A stretch of DNA of 64,000 nucleotides from Narthecium ossifragum (GCA_963920575.1 OY986963.1:3944896-4008895), one strand, 5' to 3'. Numbered from the stretch's first letter, positions 21,491 to 34,800 are shown. Numbers and translations: made by a program. Notes: generated from the sequence alone by a model not told the origin.

Positions 21491-22630
21491 ATGGTCTCTT
21501 GTTCTATTCCTAAGGTCTCCTCCGTCCTAATAACTATCGTCTTCCTCTCCATCCCATGTCTAACTGTATCGAGACCAGACCCGGAGTCTAAGGATGAAAG
21601 GGACCGAGTCGTTGAAGAACACCACCACCACCACCACAACGACACGCGGCACGCCTTCGAGAGGCTGCTGGACGCCCGCCGGGGAAGCCGAGTCAGCGGC
21701 ATATCGGAGCTCAAGCAATACCTCAGCCGCTTCGGCTACATCTACGGCGGCGGCGGCGGCCATGCTACTGCTGAATTCACCGACACCTTCGACTCTCGTC
21801 TCGAGGACGCGATCGCCATGTACCAATCGAAGCTCGGCCTCCGGGTCACCCGGCGGCTCGACGCGCCGACCGTCTCCGAGCTCATGTCTCCTCGGTGCGG
21901 CGTCAGCGACGACGCCACCGCGGCGTCGGGGGTGGTCATGCGCTTCGCTTACTTCCCCGGCAAACCTTCCTGGTCCCGGTCACTTCCGATGACGCTCACC
22001 TACGCGCTCTCCCCCTCGGCAACCATCGACTACGTCCCCCGCAACGAAGTCAGATTGGCCCTCCGCCGGGCGTTCGACCGGTGGGCGCGTGTCATCCCGG
22101 TGACCTTCGAGGAGGCGTGGGACTACACCACCGCCGACGTAAAGGTGGCCTTCTACGCCGGCGACCACGGTGACGGGGAGCCGTTTGACGGCGTCTTGGG
22201 TATCTTAGCCCACGCTTTCTCCCCGGAGAGCGGCAAGTTGCACTTTGACGCGGCCGAGCGGTGGTCGGTGGACTTCATGGTGGAGGCGTCGAAGGTGGCG
22301 GTGGACTTGGAGTCGGTGGCGACGCATGAGATCGGGCATGTCCTCGGCCTCGCTCACTCGCCGATCAAGGAGGCGGTGATGTATCCGAGCCTGAGCCCGA
22401 GATCGACCAAGGTTGATCTAACAGTCGACGACGTCGTCGGAGTTCAGGCGTTGTATGGATCGAACCCGGATTTTAATCTAAGCTCGTTGTCGGAAGAAGT
22501 TACTTCGTCGTCGGATTCATTGTCCACCGGTAGGTTGCTTCCGGCAAACATCTACTGTATAGGAATTCTTGTGGTGGCTTTAATTTGTGGTGTTAATTTA
22601 TATGATTTAGAAGTAGGATATATAAAGTGA
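21491..22630 (+). CDS. MMP: Matrix metalloproteinase (matrixin, metallopeptidase M10A), plant type
   Basis: Secreted or surface zinc endopeptidase of 379 aa, intronless and GC-rich as is usual for plant MMPs. A signal peptide covers about residues 1-26 (hydrophobic SVLITIVFLSIPCLTV). The propeptide has a peptidoglycan-binding-like fold (FGYIYG, AIAMYQSKLGL) and the cysteine switch PRCGVSD at 134-140 (Cys136), where PRCGVPD is usual. The catalytic domain carries GDHGDGEPFDG (structural metal loop, about 224-234), the zinc site HEIGHVLGLAH (His279, Glu280, His283, His289) and the Met-turn near Met297. A hydrophobic stretch near 355-370 suggests membrane or GPI anchoring, but the tail after it is polar. 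A run of six His (44-49) sits in the propeptide. I chose the start at 21491 (AAGATGG) over the in-frame ATG 18 codons upstream because it places the signal peptide at the N terminus. The family acts in cell-wall and extracellular remodelling. Confidence 0.92.
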   Translation: MVSCSIPKVSSVLITIVFLSIPCLTVSRPDPESKDERDRVVEEHHHHHHNDTRHAFERLLDARRGSRVSGISELKQYLSRFGYIYGGGGGHATAEFTDTFDSRLEDAIAMYQSKLGLRVTRRLDAPTVSELMSPRCGVSDDATAASGVVMRFAYFPGKPSWSRSLPMTLTYALSPSATIDYVPRNEVRLALRRAFDRWARVIPVTFEEAWDYTTADVKVAFYAGDHGDGEPFDGVLGILAHAFSPESGKLHFDAAERWSVDFMVEASKVAVDLESVATHEIGHVLGLAHSPIKEAVMYPSLSPRSTKVDLTVDDVVGVQALYGSNPDFNLSSLSEEVTSSSDSLSTGRLLPANIYCIGILVVALICGVNLYDLEVGYIK

Positions 22631-24127
22631 TTCATACCTTCTCCTTTCAAGTTTCAAATGAAACGGAGAAGATGGTAATTAATCCATGCAACTAGTTTTC
22701 TTTTTCTTTTTTTTCCCTCTCTCCTCTTTTCGTGGTTATCAAGATATTTGTAATTTAAATTATTACTATTGAAGAAATTTTTACTGTTCCGCGAATTGAT
22801 TCTTTTAGCAATAAGCTACTGTTTCTCAATAATTAGTTGCTTGAATAGGATTTATTGTCTCAGTTCAATTAATTAGAAGAAATGGTGTTACTATTCTTGA
22901 AGCGCGTACTCTCTTTGCTTCTTACTATATATAGTATATAAGAGGACCTCGAGCTTACTGCCTAACAAAACACTCCCAATAGCTAAAAAAAAATTCTTGG
23001 AAAATTGGTCTGACTTGTTAATTACTATTGTTGGATGAAAAAGTTGATGATTTGATATGATCATTGATTAATATGATATCACTGCCTTGGTTAATGGCTA
23101 ATAATTCTCAGCTTCCAAATTGGTATGCTATGCATTCAAAGTAACCTAGGTTCCTTGTTTGACTAGAAGATATATTTTAGTGAAGATTAGCTATAATTCA
23201 AGCAAACGAAATAATAATAATAAAAATCCTAATGTGATGTCATACTTCCCTGGCGCATGGCTCGTGATCCACGTTTGTCAAATGATGAAGGGTTCAGATT
23301 CACGATTAGCCGCCCCACTGGGGGCCCATTGCTTCCAGTGGGCCAGATTCACGACTAGAAGATTTATTGCTTCCGGATCGCAGTTTAAGAAGCGAAAGTG
23401 GTTATCCAATGGGCCATTATTTATAACAAAGTGCTCGTCACTTCCGAAAGCTACGTCCATGTCAAATCCATCACCCTGACAACGATCTCAGGGCACTGTA
23501 TTCCAATATATAACAACCACTTGATCGAGATCCAACGGCCATTGGAGTCTTCGATTTTCTCGGATTCCGGGATTGTTTTGATCGACGATAAGGATATATT
23601 CATATATTGATGGACCACCGAGCCTTCAAGGTGGTGGGGTTCAATATATATCTTTATGGAATTATTCGAGTCGAGTGGCCAAAAAACCATGGCCAAGGGG
23701 AGAACACGTTTTAAAATGCTCATCAGGATTCTCCCGACGGCTGGGATTGATCGTCGCTGTGATCCTAAGCACCGGATCTTACGTGGACCGCCGGTGGCCC
23801 ATTTCGCTTGCTTCTCGGAGAGCTTATTTGTTTGCTGGACGGCTGGGATCTTTGCTTTGTGATTCGTTTTGGGTAGCTGGCCCGCGAGGGAGAGTTGACT
23901 TGGGCCTGGAGATCGCCTGCATGGGTCGTCCTGCGGCTTTTGGATAGCTGTATGATATATTGCCCAAAGTAACACATAGGCCTGTGACAGGCCTTAAATT
24001 AGACTTTGGGTCTCGTACAAACTTGGTCCAGTGGTCATGAGACCAAATAGCCAGAGCTTGTGCGATATTGGTCCTGGTTTGGGCCGTCAAAGGGCCACCC
24101 TGATTGCTGGAGTGAACTGCGAAGTCT
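22631..24127. other. Intergenic region downstream of the metalloproteinase gene
   Basis: The 3' flank is AT-rich. At 23270-23370 there are partly repeated words (CAGATTCACGA twice, TGGGCC motifs). Open frames at 23451-23975 overlap on both strands and show no domain. No gene is supported. Confidence 0.4.
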
Positions 24128-25720
24128 TTTTTATTTTTTGATGAGATGGGTCTTTCTAAAACTGGTTGAAGATAACGAAGGAAGAGCATGCAATATCTTC
24201 TTCTTCTTCTTGTTTTGATGAGATGAGTCCTAAGACTGATTACAAACTACAACACAAAAACGGTCCTAGGTCAGGTAGTCAAGCAGCGAAAACCCCAAAT
24301 CGTTGGAGCAGGAAAACTCTCTCCGTAATCGATGAGCACCCCTCGTAGCAACGGCATTAGCCATTACGTTACAGTCTTTAGAGATATACATGAACAACAC
24401 ATAATCAAAGTACATGACAAAGAACCATATCTCTTGAGCTATATCTTCCATTGTCGAAGGTCACCCTCTTAATCCATTCAGGATTTGGACAACTGTTAAT
24501 GAATCAGATTCTAGGGCTAGACTACTCAAACCATATGGGATCTTGCCATCTTAAGAGCCTCCAATATAGCCAATAATTCTCCCTCCAACACCGAAGTGAC
24601 TGTCACCTGTTTCCCGATGGCCAGAATAGCTTGCCTGGATTTAGAGAGCACCACCGCACCAACAGCCCCCTCCCCGAAGCAGAGGTCCACCAAAGCATCT
24701 ATTTGGACAATATGGCACCCCATTGGCACACCATCAACACTCTCTGGGTGTCCCTTAGCAAGGAACTCATGCGCCAATCGTCGGACTTTGCATGTTAGGA
24801 TCTAGAAGGGAGAAGGAAGAAAAAGAAGCAAGCACAGACACAAGATTTACGTGGTTCACCCCAGAATAAGACTACGTTCACGGAGTCGTTGGAGGTTTTC
24901 ACTATCTCAAAGACAAAGAGCCTAATTACAAGATACAATGACGGCCGCCCATACGCCCTCATACCCTAGGGTTTCGGCACATAGGGTATACGATCCCCGC
25001 CGGGACGCTGCCCCGGACCCCGTCAGCTCTGCGTAGTGCGTCATGGTCGAGTCCAGAACAATCAGGCTCCACAAACTCAACATTGCACATCACAACTGCC
25101 ACTGACTCCCATGTTTCACCAAAAACCATGCTATTTCGGTCTTTCCATACAAGCCACAAGGCATAACCCAGGAAAGACTTCACAGTTCTAGCTAGACTTA
25201 TCATTCCTTGCACCTCCAGTCACAAACCCCATGATAGCGGTTGAGTCATACTCGCTGGTGAAACAAGGAGGCAATACAAAATTTTCTTTCACTGCTAGTA
25301 GGGAGAAGACATGTGAGGCAAATGGGCACTCCAACAAGGCATGGTCAACAATCTCGTGTTCCAAACCACACAAACCACAACGGGGCACTCCCTCTCTGAT
25401 GTGATCAACCGCAATATCCAAAGAGAGTCATGTGTATAGGAAGTTTTCGGTGGAACGCCCGCCCCAAAAATTGACGAATTCACGGGCTGATATGATATCT
25501 CCAAATTTTGGTCTACACATCTTCCTCGTCCACCGATTGTCTTGGAAGTGAGTCATGAGGCTCAGCATAGTATAGCATGACGCCGAGGTTACCAGACCCG
25601 AGTTCCCAAAGGGCCATCGGCAAGAATCCAACTGTACATCCTCTTCTCACTCCTTTCGCCATCACTGAATCAATGAGTAGAGGATGAAAAGCTGTGCGGA
25701 GCGCTGCCATATTTCATTCC
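24128..25720 (-). mobile_element. Truncated LINE with zf-RVT and RNase H-like remnants
   Basis: On the minus strand, reading from 25.7 kb down, broken frames give PRCGLCGLEHEIVDHALLECPFA (the zf-RVT type CxxC...DHxxxxCPFA segment), FLGYALWLVWKDRNSMVFGE (W-x-x-RN-x-x-F pattern), an RNase H-like start IVQIDALVDL with LEGELLAILEAL, and ISKDCNVMANAVA near the end. The 3' end is T-rich on the plus strand at 24127-24137, consistent with a poly(A) tail. Several stops and one LTR insertion disrupt it. Confidence 0.78.
24793..25082 (-). mobile_element. Solo LTR (290 bp) inserted in the LINE remnant
   Basis: On the minus strand it starts TGTTGAGTTTGTGGAGCC and ends GATCCTAACA, with 5-bp duplications TGCAA on both sides (plus-strand TTGCA at 24788-24792 and 25083-25087). 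The LINE reading (FGETWESV... before, LAHEFLAKG after) is interrupted exactly here, so the LTR inserted later. No internal retroelement sequence remains. Confidence 0.82.
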
Positions 25721-27998
25721 CCTGCACTCTACATATCCCCCACCTCCACCATGTCTAAGCCGGCATAGATATTGAACATACTTGGCAATCTCGGGAGAGG
25801 CAATTCTGACAGCCAAACATCATAGAGCATGCAATATCTAAGACGAAGAGTAGCATGGGTTCATCCCTTGAGTAGTTCAAGTGATTAGTTTCGGTGGTGG
25901 TAATGGGTGAGTCTAATATAATTGCTCCCTAAAACTGGGTATAAGGCTTAACTAATCAAAAAAAAACTAAATATGAACCTTTGAACCTTTTTCCCTTTTT
26001 ATGCTAAACCAACAAGTTGTTACGGAGTAGCATCAATCAGGCGCCAGGGAACGAGTTTAGCGTGTCCTCAGCAGAATAATTAAAAGTCGTATGTGCTCTA
26101 ATAAATATGAGTCTTTACACGTGAAAATTAAATCGATCAAAAGAGCGGCAGCAAAATGCGTGACATAAAGTTCTGTTATGATATAATAAAAAAACTTTAT
26201 GTATTCAACCCAAAAGTTTAAACTGATGATGAATGAGCGAGTTTATATTTATATAGTCTAATATAAATTTTCTCCGACGGTGCACTCTTTGAGTTGTGCA
26301 CTGTGAAAGGAAAGATAAGACCCCCTGTTTTCCTTCCTTTAACGATCATATAGTACATGCATGCCTTCACATCAAGAAGGTGCAGCTACAGCTTACTTTC
26401 TTCATGTTGAAAGCATTGAGGGAGTGATCTATATAGTTTCCAGCTGTCTCTTAGTCTTTAATTAAGGAGGCATGCAATAGGTCTTCCACTATCTCTACTC
26501 CTTCCTTGTTGCTGACACCAGCTAAACTCCAAAGCATGGCAGCTGTTATACGTACCATGCATGAAGACATATATATATGCATGGTACACCACTCTCTTGC
26601 TAGGTCATCTCCTCTCCTATAGTGTATGTTGGTTTCTCATAGAAGGCCAAAAGGAATCGAGATTACTCAGCAAAGAGCTCTTTTCCTTTTGTAGCTCCAT
26701 TAACTCCACCCCATGAAGTAGGGTTCACGAGCATGCAAGCATATACAAGACTATATACATTAAGATACATTGGAGTTAAAAGGAGTCCAAGTGCCCCACC
26801 TAACCTTTTCCCGTCTTTCAATGCACTCACATGCACCGCCAGCTCTTGCTCCAAGCTCATATATCTATGGATATATATAGTACGTAGCCAATGTGCCATA
26901 TTCTATGCATGCGTTGAGATAGGCATCCCAGTTCTTATCCCTAGCTAGCTAGCTAGCTTCTACATGCTTCGAGAGGAACTAAACATGAGTGCTATATACT
27001 GTAGATATTTCGAGGGGCAAATAAATGCAGAGGGCAGAGGAGGTGGAGAGGGACTGGGTTTGAGGTACTAGTACTACCAACCCATGAGGGAGAGCTAGCT
27101 AGCTAGCTAGCTAGCATGCATGCATTGAAGAGGTACTGCAAGATGATTCAAGGAAACATTCACCATGGGGAGAGACGCTTATCCACGGCTATTGAATGTT
27201 GTGGATTGACTAGGTTTTTACGTTTGTCATGATTGTTCATCAATTAGTTCATTAAGTAAGTAATCTTACCTTGGGAATCCAATATAATCCATTAGTTCCA
27301 AAAATAAATAAATAAATAAATAAAACCTCTTTACTCTTTCTAGCAGTTTATAGTTTTTAGCAAGTTAATTAGCATGACATCATAGCAGAGATCGAGAATT
27401 ATGCATTTAAATATATTCCAATATAGATTTGCCCGTCTTCTTTAATGGACATACAACCAACTAAAATACCTACAAACTGAGTCATTGGCATGGCTGCAGT
27501 TGGGGAACACTAGTTATCTGATCTCATAATTATTCCACTGGCTGAGAGCCTGAGACATATATATATATTCGAGTAGTCGGCATGATATAAACCCTTGCAG
27601 TAGTCTACACGTGAGAACTAAAGATATTATCGTGCACAGGTGGGTGTTCACAATTGGACGGCTTCTCTACTCTAATTAATCGTGTCACCATGGAATGTGT
27701 GTACGTACAATTAAATTAAAGGTGCGTACGTGTGTTTCTTGAAAAGAAATAAAAATAAAGCAGAGGTACCACCGCCTCTGCATGCTTTTAGTTTATAAGA
27801 AGTTCCTAGATTGCAGATCGAGGTTTCGAAAACGTACACTTGTTTGTAGTGCACTTGCAAAGTCATCATGGAAGAGATAAGGAAAAGGATAACGGAGTAC
27901 GGCAAAAGTTTCTACATTGTTTCTGTTTAAAGTTACCTATATATGTGTCAGAGATAAGGAAAAGAATACTACAACAAACTAGTTAATATATAATTTCC

Positions 27999-28032
<34 letters not shown>

Positions 28033-28077
28033 GGTTCTCATGACAAACTTGAGTCTTAGCTGAATCCCTTAATGCAC

Positions 28078-28124
<47 letters not shown>

Positions 28125-28202
28125 TGTATATATATATTTGTAGGTAGAAGTAGTCCAAAGCGTACGTACGTACGTACGTAGTAGTTTCGTCTCTTGCTCT
28201 GA
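25721..28202. other. Long intergenic stretch with microsatellites
   Basis: At 25860-25970 a plus-strand LINE-like tail ends in CTAACTAATCAAAAAAAAA. A hairpin GTACCATGCAT/ATGCATGGTAC lies near 26552-26586. Runs of (AGCT)n or (CTAG)n occur near 26941 and 27093, (AAAT)n at 27303-27325, (TA)n near 28003-28030 and 28090-28122, and (GTAC)n near 28160-28180. I looked for conserved plant miRNA sequences here and saw none. No gene found. Confidence 0.45.
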
Positions 28203-28807
28203 TCAACATAAGACATCCTTGAGCAGCTTGTACCTGCGGCTGGCCGGCTTTGCAGAAGACGAACTAGTAGACCCCTTCGCTCGGCTGCCGTCCTCTTCTT
28301 GGTCGACGCTGGTTTGCTTGATGCCATCGCTGGTGGAGTACTCTTGCTTGCTGCTAGGTTTTGCCTGATCTTTCCCGGCTGCCTTCTTAGGATTGGTGCC
28401 TTGTCGCAAGCCTCTTCGCCCTTCGCTCAGGCACCAGTCGCATACCCGCCCGGCTGTCCCGCTCTGGGATGGCTCCTCGGAATAGGAGTTGCTACAGTAC
28501 CTGTGAAGTAGATCGATAAAGAGCATCAGAAATCTGGTTGTGGTACTAATATGACGATTAGAGACCTGGATATGACTGGTGGGTTGTCATCGAGAATGAT
28601 CAAGGTACGTGCATGTGTCTAGAGTTAGCTAACTAGGAGAGAGAGAGGGATACATAGAGATACAAATATACAATACAAGGATGAAAGATTTTGGTGGACG
28701 AGAACATACGCATGCTGGAATCGGGAGGAGCATCGGGTGCACTGGAAGAGCCTGTCAGGGAAGCCAACGTCGCCGCACATGCAGCACACGGTGCTCGTAT
28801 CCTCCAT
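28203..28807 (-). CDS. Small PHD-type zinc-finger protein
   Basis: Two exons on the minus strand (28710-28807 and 28203-28500) encode 131 aa. The intron has a GTATGT donor and a TTCACAG acceptor and lies inside the zinc finger. The N-terminal half is a cysteine-rich PHD-like finger: CCMCGDVGF, LFQCTRC, FQHAYC and VCDWC supply the Cys4-His-Cys3 ligands. The C-terminal half is Ser/Lys-rich and disordered (KPSSKQEYST, GSTSSSSAKP) and ends RYKLLKDVLC, a tail shared by a small plant PHD family. The role is probably nuclear, such as chromatin or protein binding, but no specific function is established here. The leader upstream of 28807 is rich in GA repeats. Confidence 0.82.
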
Positions 28808-30031
28808 GGCTAGAGAGTAGAGAGAGAGCTTGAGAGAGCTGCACAGTGGTGAAGCAGGGAGGCTTGGCGAGAAGGCGAGGAGAGAAGAGTGGTGGAGGAT
28901 ATTAATACAAACTTTATTCGTATGTGCACCATCATGTCGAAACGAGAGGCTTCGATTACATCATCTAGTCGTTTAGTTGAGGAGAGAGAGATATCATGAA
29001 GGTTATTCATTGCATGCCCTCAAAGCCCATATAATAGGCTTGAAAGACAGTTGGGTCCATGGTTTGGTGAAATAGAAGCCGAGTAGTTGTCACACATGCA
29101 TACGCCACACGAGAATCAGATAGTGGCTCAGATAGTGGCAGACTCTGTTCTCTGGAGGGAATTAAAAAAAAAATTTGGGAGAGAATTTTCAGAGGGTTTT
29201 TTTTCTTGTTTTTAATAAATAGAATATGCCTTTTATCGTCGTCACATATATACTTGCTTAGAACACCGACATAGAAAACAATATCGAGGGTGGAAAGTCA
29301 CGTATTACCTACTTCATGATCTCCGAAGAGCTTAAATTCTTGTTAAGTACATTAAATAAGTAAATTCGAGTTGTGTTATCATAATAACTTAGGAAGCAAT
29401 TTAGACCGTTTTAATCTGGGCAGAGTAACGTACAAAACAATCTTAAACTGTCTAATCTAAATCAAACAGACAATATTATGAAACAGTGATTTGACTTTAA
29501 ATCCTGTTGAAAGGACACCACATCATCAGAGTGCGTAAACGCACTAATTGTAGATCGGGTTGGTGGAAGGCAGGAAGGTTATAGGTTGCCATTGGGAACA
29601 ATAGATATAGATATGTGGATAGGATCGATAGTCATTGCTATCAAAGTGAAGGAAGGATGTCATTGAATGGAGCCCACAGTTGGAGGAACCACAGCCCTGT
29701 AACGAGACGCATATCACTCCCTCTCACGGTCTCACCCCCTCTCCTCCATCCATGGTCTTTTAATTGTTCAACGAAGGTCACGCGTCTCATATCTCATGGG
29801 AGAGGGCATTTATTAGCCAGCCCTCTTAAATAGTAAACCTTTGGTCCTATGTACACGTCATGCTCTCGAGTCTGACGCCTTGTTCTTTGGTCCTGGCGTG
29901 GAGCCATTAATAAATGCTGTAGATCGTTCTTATTTTCGCTGGTCCTGGTCTCCAGTTTGATTGTTTCTGTGTGTGCACGCAACGCAAGACCTACTAAGAC
30001 CCTAATAAACCTTTAAACTTTCAATAGCGCT
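28808..30031. other. Upstream region of the PHD gene and spacer
   Basis: The first 120 bases are rich in GAGAGA and would read as a CT-rich leader on the minus strand. The rest shows no gene. Frames at 29615-29982 overlap on both strands and show no domain. Confidence 0.4.
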
Positions 30032-30310
30032 GATTTGTGTACATGATTAAAACTATATACCTTACACACGATCTAATCAGTAATCAGTAATCAGATACCG
30101 ATGATTGTTCTAATCCATCGGTACTTCACTACCGATAAAATATATCAATCAGTCAATACCTTATTATTAATTGAATGTATCAATAATCGGATCGGTAGTG
30201 AGATATCGAATGATTGATTTAATTCATCAATACTTCACTACCGATAGAATAAATTAATTAATCAGTACCTCATTATCGATCACATGACATGTGCACATGC
30301 CGCGTAATCT
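30032..30310. mobile_element. Palindrome-rich MITE, copy D (right end truncated)
   Basis: It starts GATTTGTGTACATGATT at 30032 and contains ATACCGATG, CATCGGTA, CACTACCGAT and ATCGGTAG units like the copies at 3 and 45 kb, plus GCACATGCCGCGT near the right side. The expected inverted terminus is not found, so the right boundary is approximate. Confidence 0.5.
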
Positions 30311-31822
30311 CGTCCACAAAACTTTATTCAACTTTCAACTTTTTTGATAACTCATGCGTCATGCACGTCAAAGGCTTGGCTTGCGAAACCTTAGAGCCAG
30401 CCAAGGTCACTGAGATATCTCCTTTACGTAACTAACATGATATGATCAGGATTTATTAACGCTGTAATAGGACAGCAACCCATAACATGATTAAGATTAA
30501 GCGCAGTTAATGACACACCAATCCACTCATGCAAATTGATCTCATCCATCTTTTGATAGTTATGCTCATACGAGCAACTCCGTGAAGATGAGACCTTCAC
30601 GAGCTATGCATGCATGAAGAATGTCCAAGTTAATCTTCTCAGGCTCCGACCTCTGTTAGACAAGCTCCGCAGGACATGGAACCAAAGGAAACTTCATATC
30701 AAGACAGCTTTCAAGGTAACATCAACAAGCAACATCATCTACATATTGAGATTCATGGCAAAGCCTTACCCAAAATATTGCAAAATATAGCTGCTATCCA
30801 ACTCTGTTACTGGTAGTTGCTCCTCTGGCCGATGGTTACACAGGTCGCCACCTTTCGATACTATAGTAGTTTAGCTACTTATATCTGCTAGCTGAAATAA
30901 CCACAGAACAGAAGAGATCTGTTTATTAGTCAGAACAAAAGAAGTTTAAGCGTATGCTACACTAAGCAGGTAGAGCTAGGTAGAGGGGAGGCTATTATAT
31001 GTGAAAGAAGCATGAGGATCTATAGGGCTACAACAGAGATCCACTGGAAGTGACCATAATAAGGCTCCAACGCTGAAATGGCCCACTGGCCCAGCAGACA
31101 GGAGTTGGTCATTCATTGCTTCACTTTAGCACCCACATAGTCCCCACCGGTGTGAATAAGGACACTCTGTCTTCTCAAACGCTGCTCGTTAGAGGTGACA
31201 GATGTAAGATAATTCGTGTAAAATCAGTGAGAAATACTATCCCAGACCATCTTGTAACGTTCAACACTCGCTTCATCCTAAGCTGGATCTATTAAAAAGC
31301 ATAACAGAGAACACACTGAAAGGACATATGGATAAAAATGGATCTAGAGATCTTTAAGACTAATAGGGGCAAAAGGGCCTATAACCATGTGGAGTCCTGT
31401 GCAAAATCTAGTGTTTCTTACTTGCTTTACTCATAACACTTGTTTCATCTCGAAACCTGACAGCATGCTTGAATGTCGAATTGTTGATGCTAATGGTTAA
31501 AAATCAGAATATTTCTCATCATATTAGCTGCAATAGTTGATTAAAATTTTTTTTTTCTGCAGGTCATTGAATTATTGATTGCTTTAATTGTGGTAAAACA
31601 TCCCAAGGACGAACTACCAAGACCAAGGAGGAACATGGTATAAAAGAAATCAGGGAAACAGTCCAATCTCCATCGGAAGAGTTTTTTTTTTTTTTTTTTT
31701 TTTGTCACTTCCATCCATATATTCAGTGACAAGTTGTTGATGCTACTTATGAGAATGAAAACCTCAAATGCACGTTAAGAGCTGAAATTAATGCATGATA
31801 TAAGTTACCAGTTCTGATGGCA
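30311..31822. other. Spacer downstream of the fibrillin gene
   Basis: No gene is recognised. A T-run of about 23 bases lies at 31681-31703 and a shorter one near 31550. Confidence 0.4.
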
Positions 31823-34800
31823 TCATTCTGTCCAAGCATAGGGAGCACGATCGACAACTAAGTAATCTCCTCGAATATCTTTTGCAACTCGAATCTCTTC
31901 GTCCATAAATACAGATTCAAACCTGCAGTACATGAGAGAGCAAATATATTTAGCGCCATCTCCATCGGTGGAGATAAGGTTAGGAAGAAACGTGATTGAG
32001 TTATAACCAAAAAAAATCATAAACCTATTCAAGGTGATGAAGGGATTAAATTTCTTGTCCTTAAAATGGGCCATACAAGAGAAAAAGGAAAGGTTGGTCA
32101 TAGAGCAGAACCACAGGATATCTGCATCGTGGAGGTGAGATGTTCTTCCTATGGCAAGTGAAGCAAATTACACATTATGGAATTCAAATCTGCTGAATAA
32201 TCTTTGTCCCAAAAACATACAAACTTTCTACTTTATGTCATTTACCTAAGTTTCTTATCCATGTAAGCATTCTTTTCCACAAAGCCTGACTTATTAACTG
32301 TTTTCTGAATTTAGCTTAGCTGCTTCTTTTGCAACCGCAAAACCAAAGGAGAAAATAGCTCTAGACAAACTGCTACTCAAATGTAGGTTCACAATCAGGA
32401 CTTTCTGTATCTGAAATTAACACGGGCACAGGCAGAGGCCCTTTAAATGGGTTTTGTGCATCCCTTGACTGGATGGTGAGAGTAAGAGTCAAGCCAAATA
32501 GAGATTAACAGTACCATCTGAAAACATGTACTAGCTTAAGAAATTAAACATCTTCCTCAAAGAGGAAAATTCCAGTTTTTTCGGAGATTGCGCCAAATGC
32601 AGCATGTCATTTGTCTGTCAACAATTGCATGTTTAGGAGGTCCAGGAAAAAACAACTTTCAGAAAATTAGGTACGATGAAACCGTAACACTCTATGCCTA
32701 CAGTGAACATATCTGCATCAGAAGTAGCGGCACAACTTTCTAAAGACTTGTTTAGCTTCATTCCGATACTTGGAAGACTCGAATCAATATGCACAAGTGA
32801 CAAGCCGATCAGACAAGATTTCTTTGTGCTCTAGAGCATGCAATACCTCACAAGAACTCATGCATGACAAACCGTCTAAGACTTTCCTCTCGCCCTAGAG
32901 CATGCAACATCTCACACAAAATTAACCTGTCTCACAACAGGGAGGCTGCATAACAGCCAAAATTACCTGTGACAGAAGTTTCTCCGACGATGATTATCAC
33001 ATTGAAGAGTCCAATCCTTCTTCAAGGCCTCAGAATAGCATGGCCATTAGTGCATCGACTCATGTTTTAGTGCACTGATCCATGTTATTTTACTGAATGC
33101 CCCGGCATGGATTGGCCACTATAAATTTGACATTTTAACAGACTTCTATTTGTTCCTTCCTGGAATCTAGGGAGACACTATGAGAGACTCAAACTAATGA
33201 ACCCTTCCAGAGACGTGTGGAGTTACGTCAGAGATATGGGTTGTTGTTGTCAGTTGTTGGTAGACTGATTTTAGTTTAGTTAAAAAGTCACAGGCTCTGG
33301 AACCTCAATCCAATGATACTCTCTGAAATTCTGTTAGCGGGGAATTCCTTGAGTCTAAATTTAGATTGAAGATTATTCTCATTTTTTCCCCCTTGATCTG
33401 CATTCTGCTTACCGCAACATGGGTTAAAAAAAATGAAGGTCAAGATGAAATAATTCACAATCCAGAAGAATCTAATCGAACAACCGACAATTTTTAGCTC
33501 ATCTATCTATACATAATAGGACATGCAAAGGATGCATCGAACAATGTCTTTGACCCATTTAGAATTCCTTGAAGGGCCTTATAGCTCAATGAAAACTTGA
33601 AGAAACAGAACAAGGTGGCAATATCCACATGAACAATAAAAGAGCCAATCATGTCCCGCTATATCATTTCGCATGGACATTAGTGAGGCAAAGTAAAGAT
33701 GGAACTAAAATATTGACAATATCCACATGCATCACTCTAAATATGTCAAGCTAACATGAAAACGTCAAATTGTGTAAACTACAACCTCTCTAATCTATGG
33801 CATTTATCGAGCTTCTCCATGTTGCCAAATCCAAAGCACTGTAATATACGTGCAATAAATCAATAAGCACAAGAAGCTTACAATTGGAAGTCAATGACCA
33901 ATTAGTCCATGCTTAAGGTTCAGAAAGTCTTCCTGTAGGCATACATATTGCACGATGAAGCAAACACTTTGGCACTGTCATATATGGCACTAAAGGAACA
34001 AAGAAAATGCCCCTGATAGTACACCAACTTTTATTGAGAATTATCTGCCTCAAAAGCATAATAGCATTTTCTTGGCGAGAGCAAATGATTCAAATAGAAT
34101 ATCAACAAAACCTATAGGAAGATAATGAAAGTGGCACTCACCATCCTTGCCCAAAGGGCGGCAATGGTATCTCCCAATTACTCCCCCGAAGAACCGCACT
34201 AGTAAACCTAACCCACGTGGAACAATACCAACACATCACATTTCGGTGATCACTTTTTAGTCCAACATGGAGAAGAAATCACAGATAAAAGGCTGTATTT
34301 TACCTAAAATTGACTCTCTGAGGCGGCACAGGCTCAAGCGATGACCGCACGAAGAAAACCCCAGACGGCGGGAATGTGATCACATTATTCAGCACCCCCT
34401 TATCCACGTCAATCACTTGGAGTACATCTCCTGTCTCGGTCCCGAACAAGTTCGCATTTTTGATGATGAAGAGCTGCTCCTTTTCGGTGGTCCACAACAT
34501 CCTCCACGTCGCCGAGAGAGACGAATCAGTGGTAACCACGCCCTTACCGAGGACCGCAAGCTCATTGATAGCAGCTATAATCTCGTCACACTTGGACGGA
34601 TTCGACTGTGTTTTGATTCCCCGATCTTGGTCGGAGATTAGATCCAGGAGGTAGTTCTTGACACGGAGAGCCTCGCCGGAGGCTAATGACCGAGTGGGTG
34701 GAAGTCGGAGGTGGCGGGGAGGGCGCCAAGGGGGTGGATTTCTAGCGCTAGGGTTAAGGTTGGAGGCATGGAGGTGGGTTTGGGGGTGAGACAGCGAAAG

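Noticed and set aside
21620..21640. Six-His run as a sign of vector or tag contamination
   Set aside because: It lies in a natural frame with varied His codons, within a complete plant metalloproteinase gene flanked by plant DNA.
26550..26590. Hairpin as a microRNA precursor
   Set aside because: The arms are GTACCATGCAT repeats with no match to conserved plant miRNAs I know, and the stem is too short.
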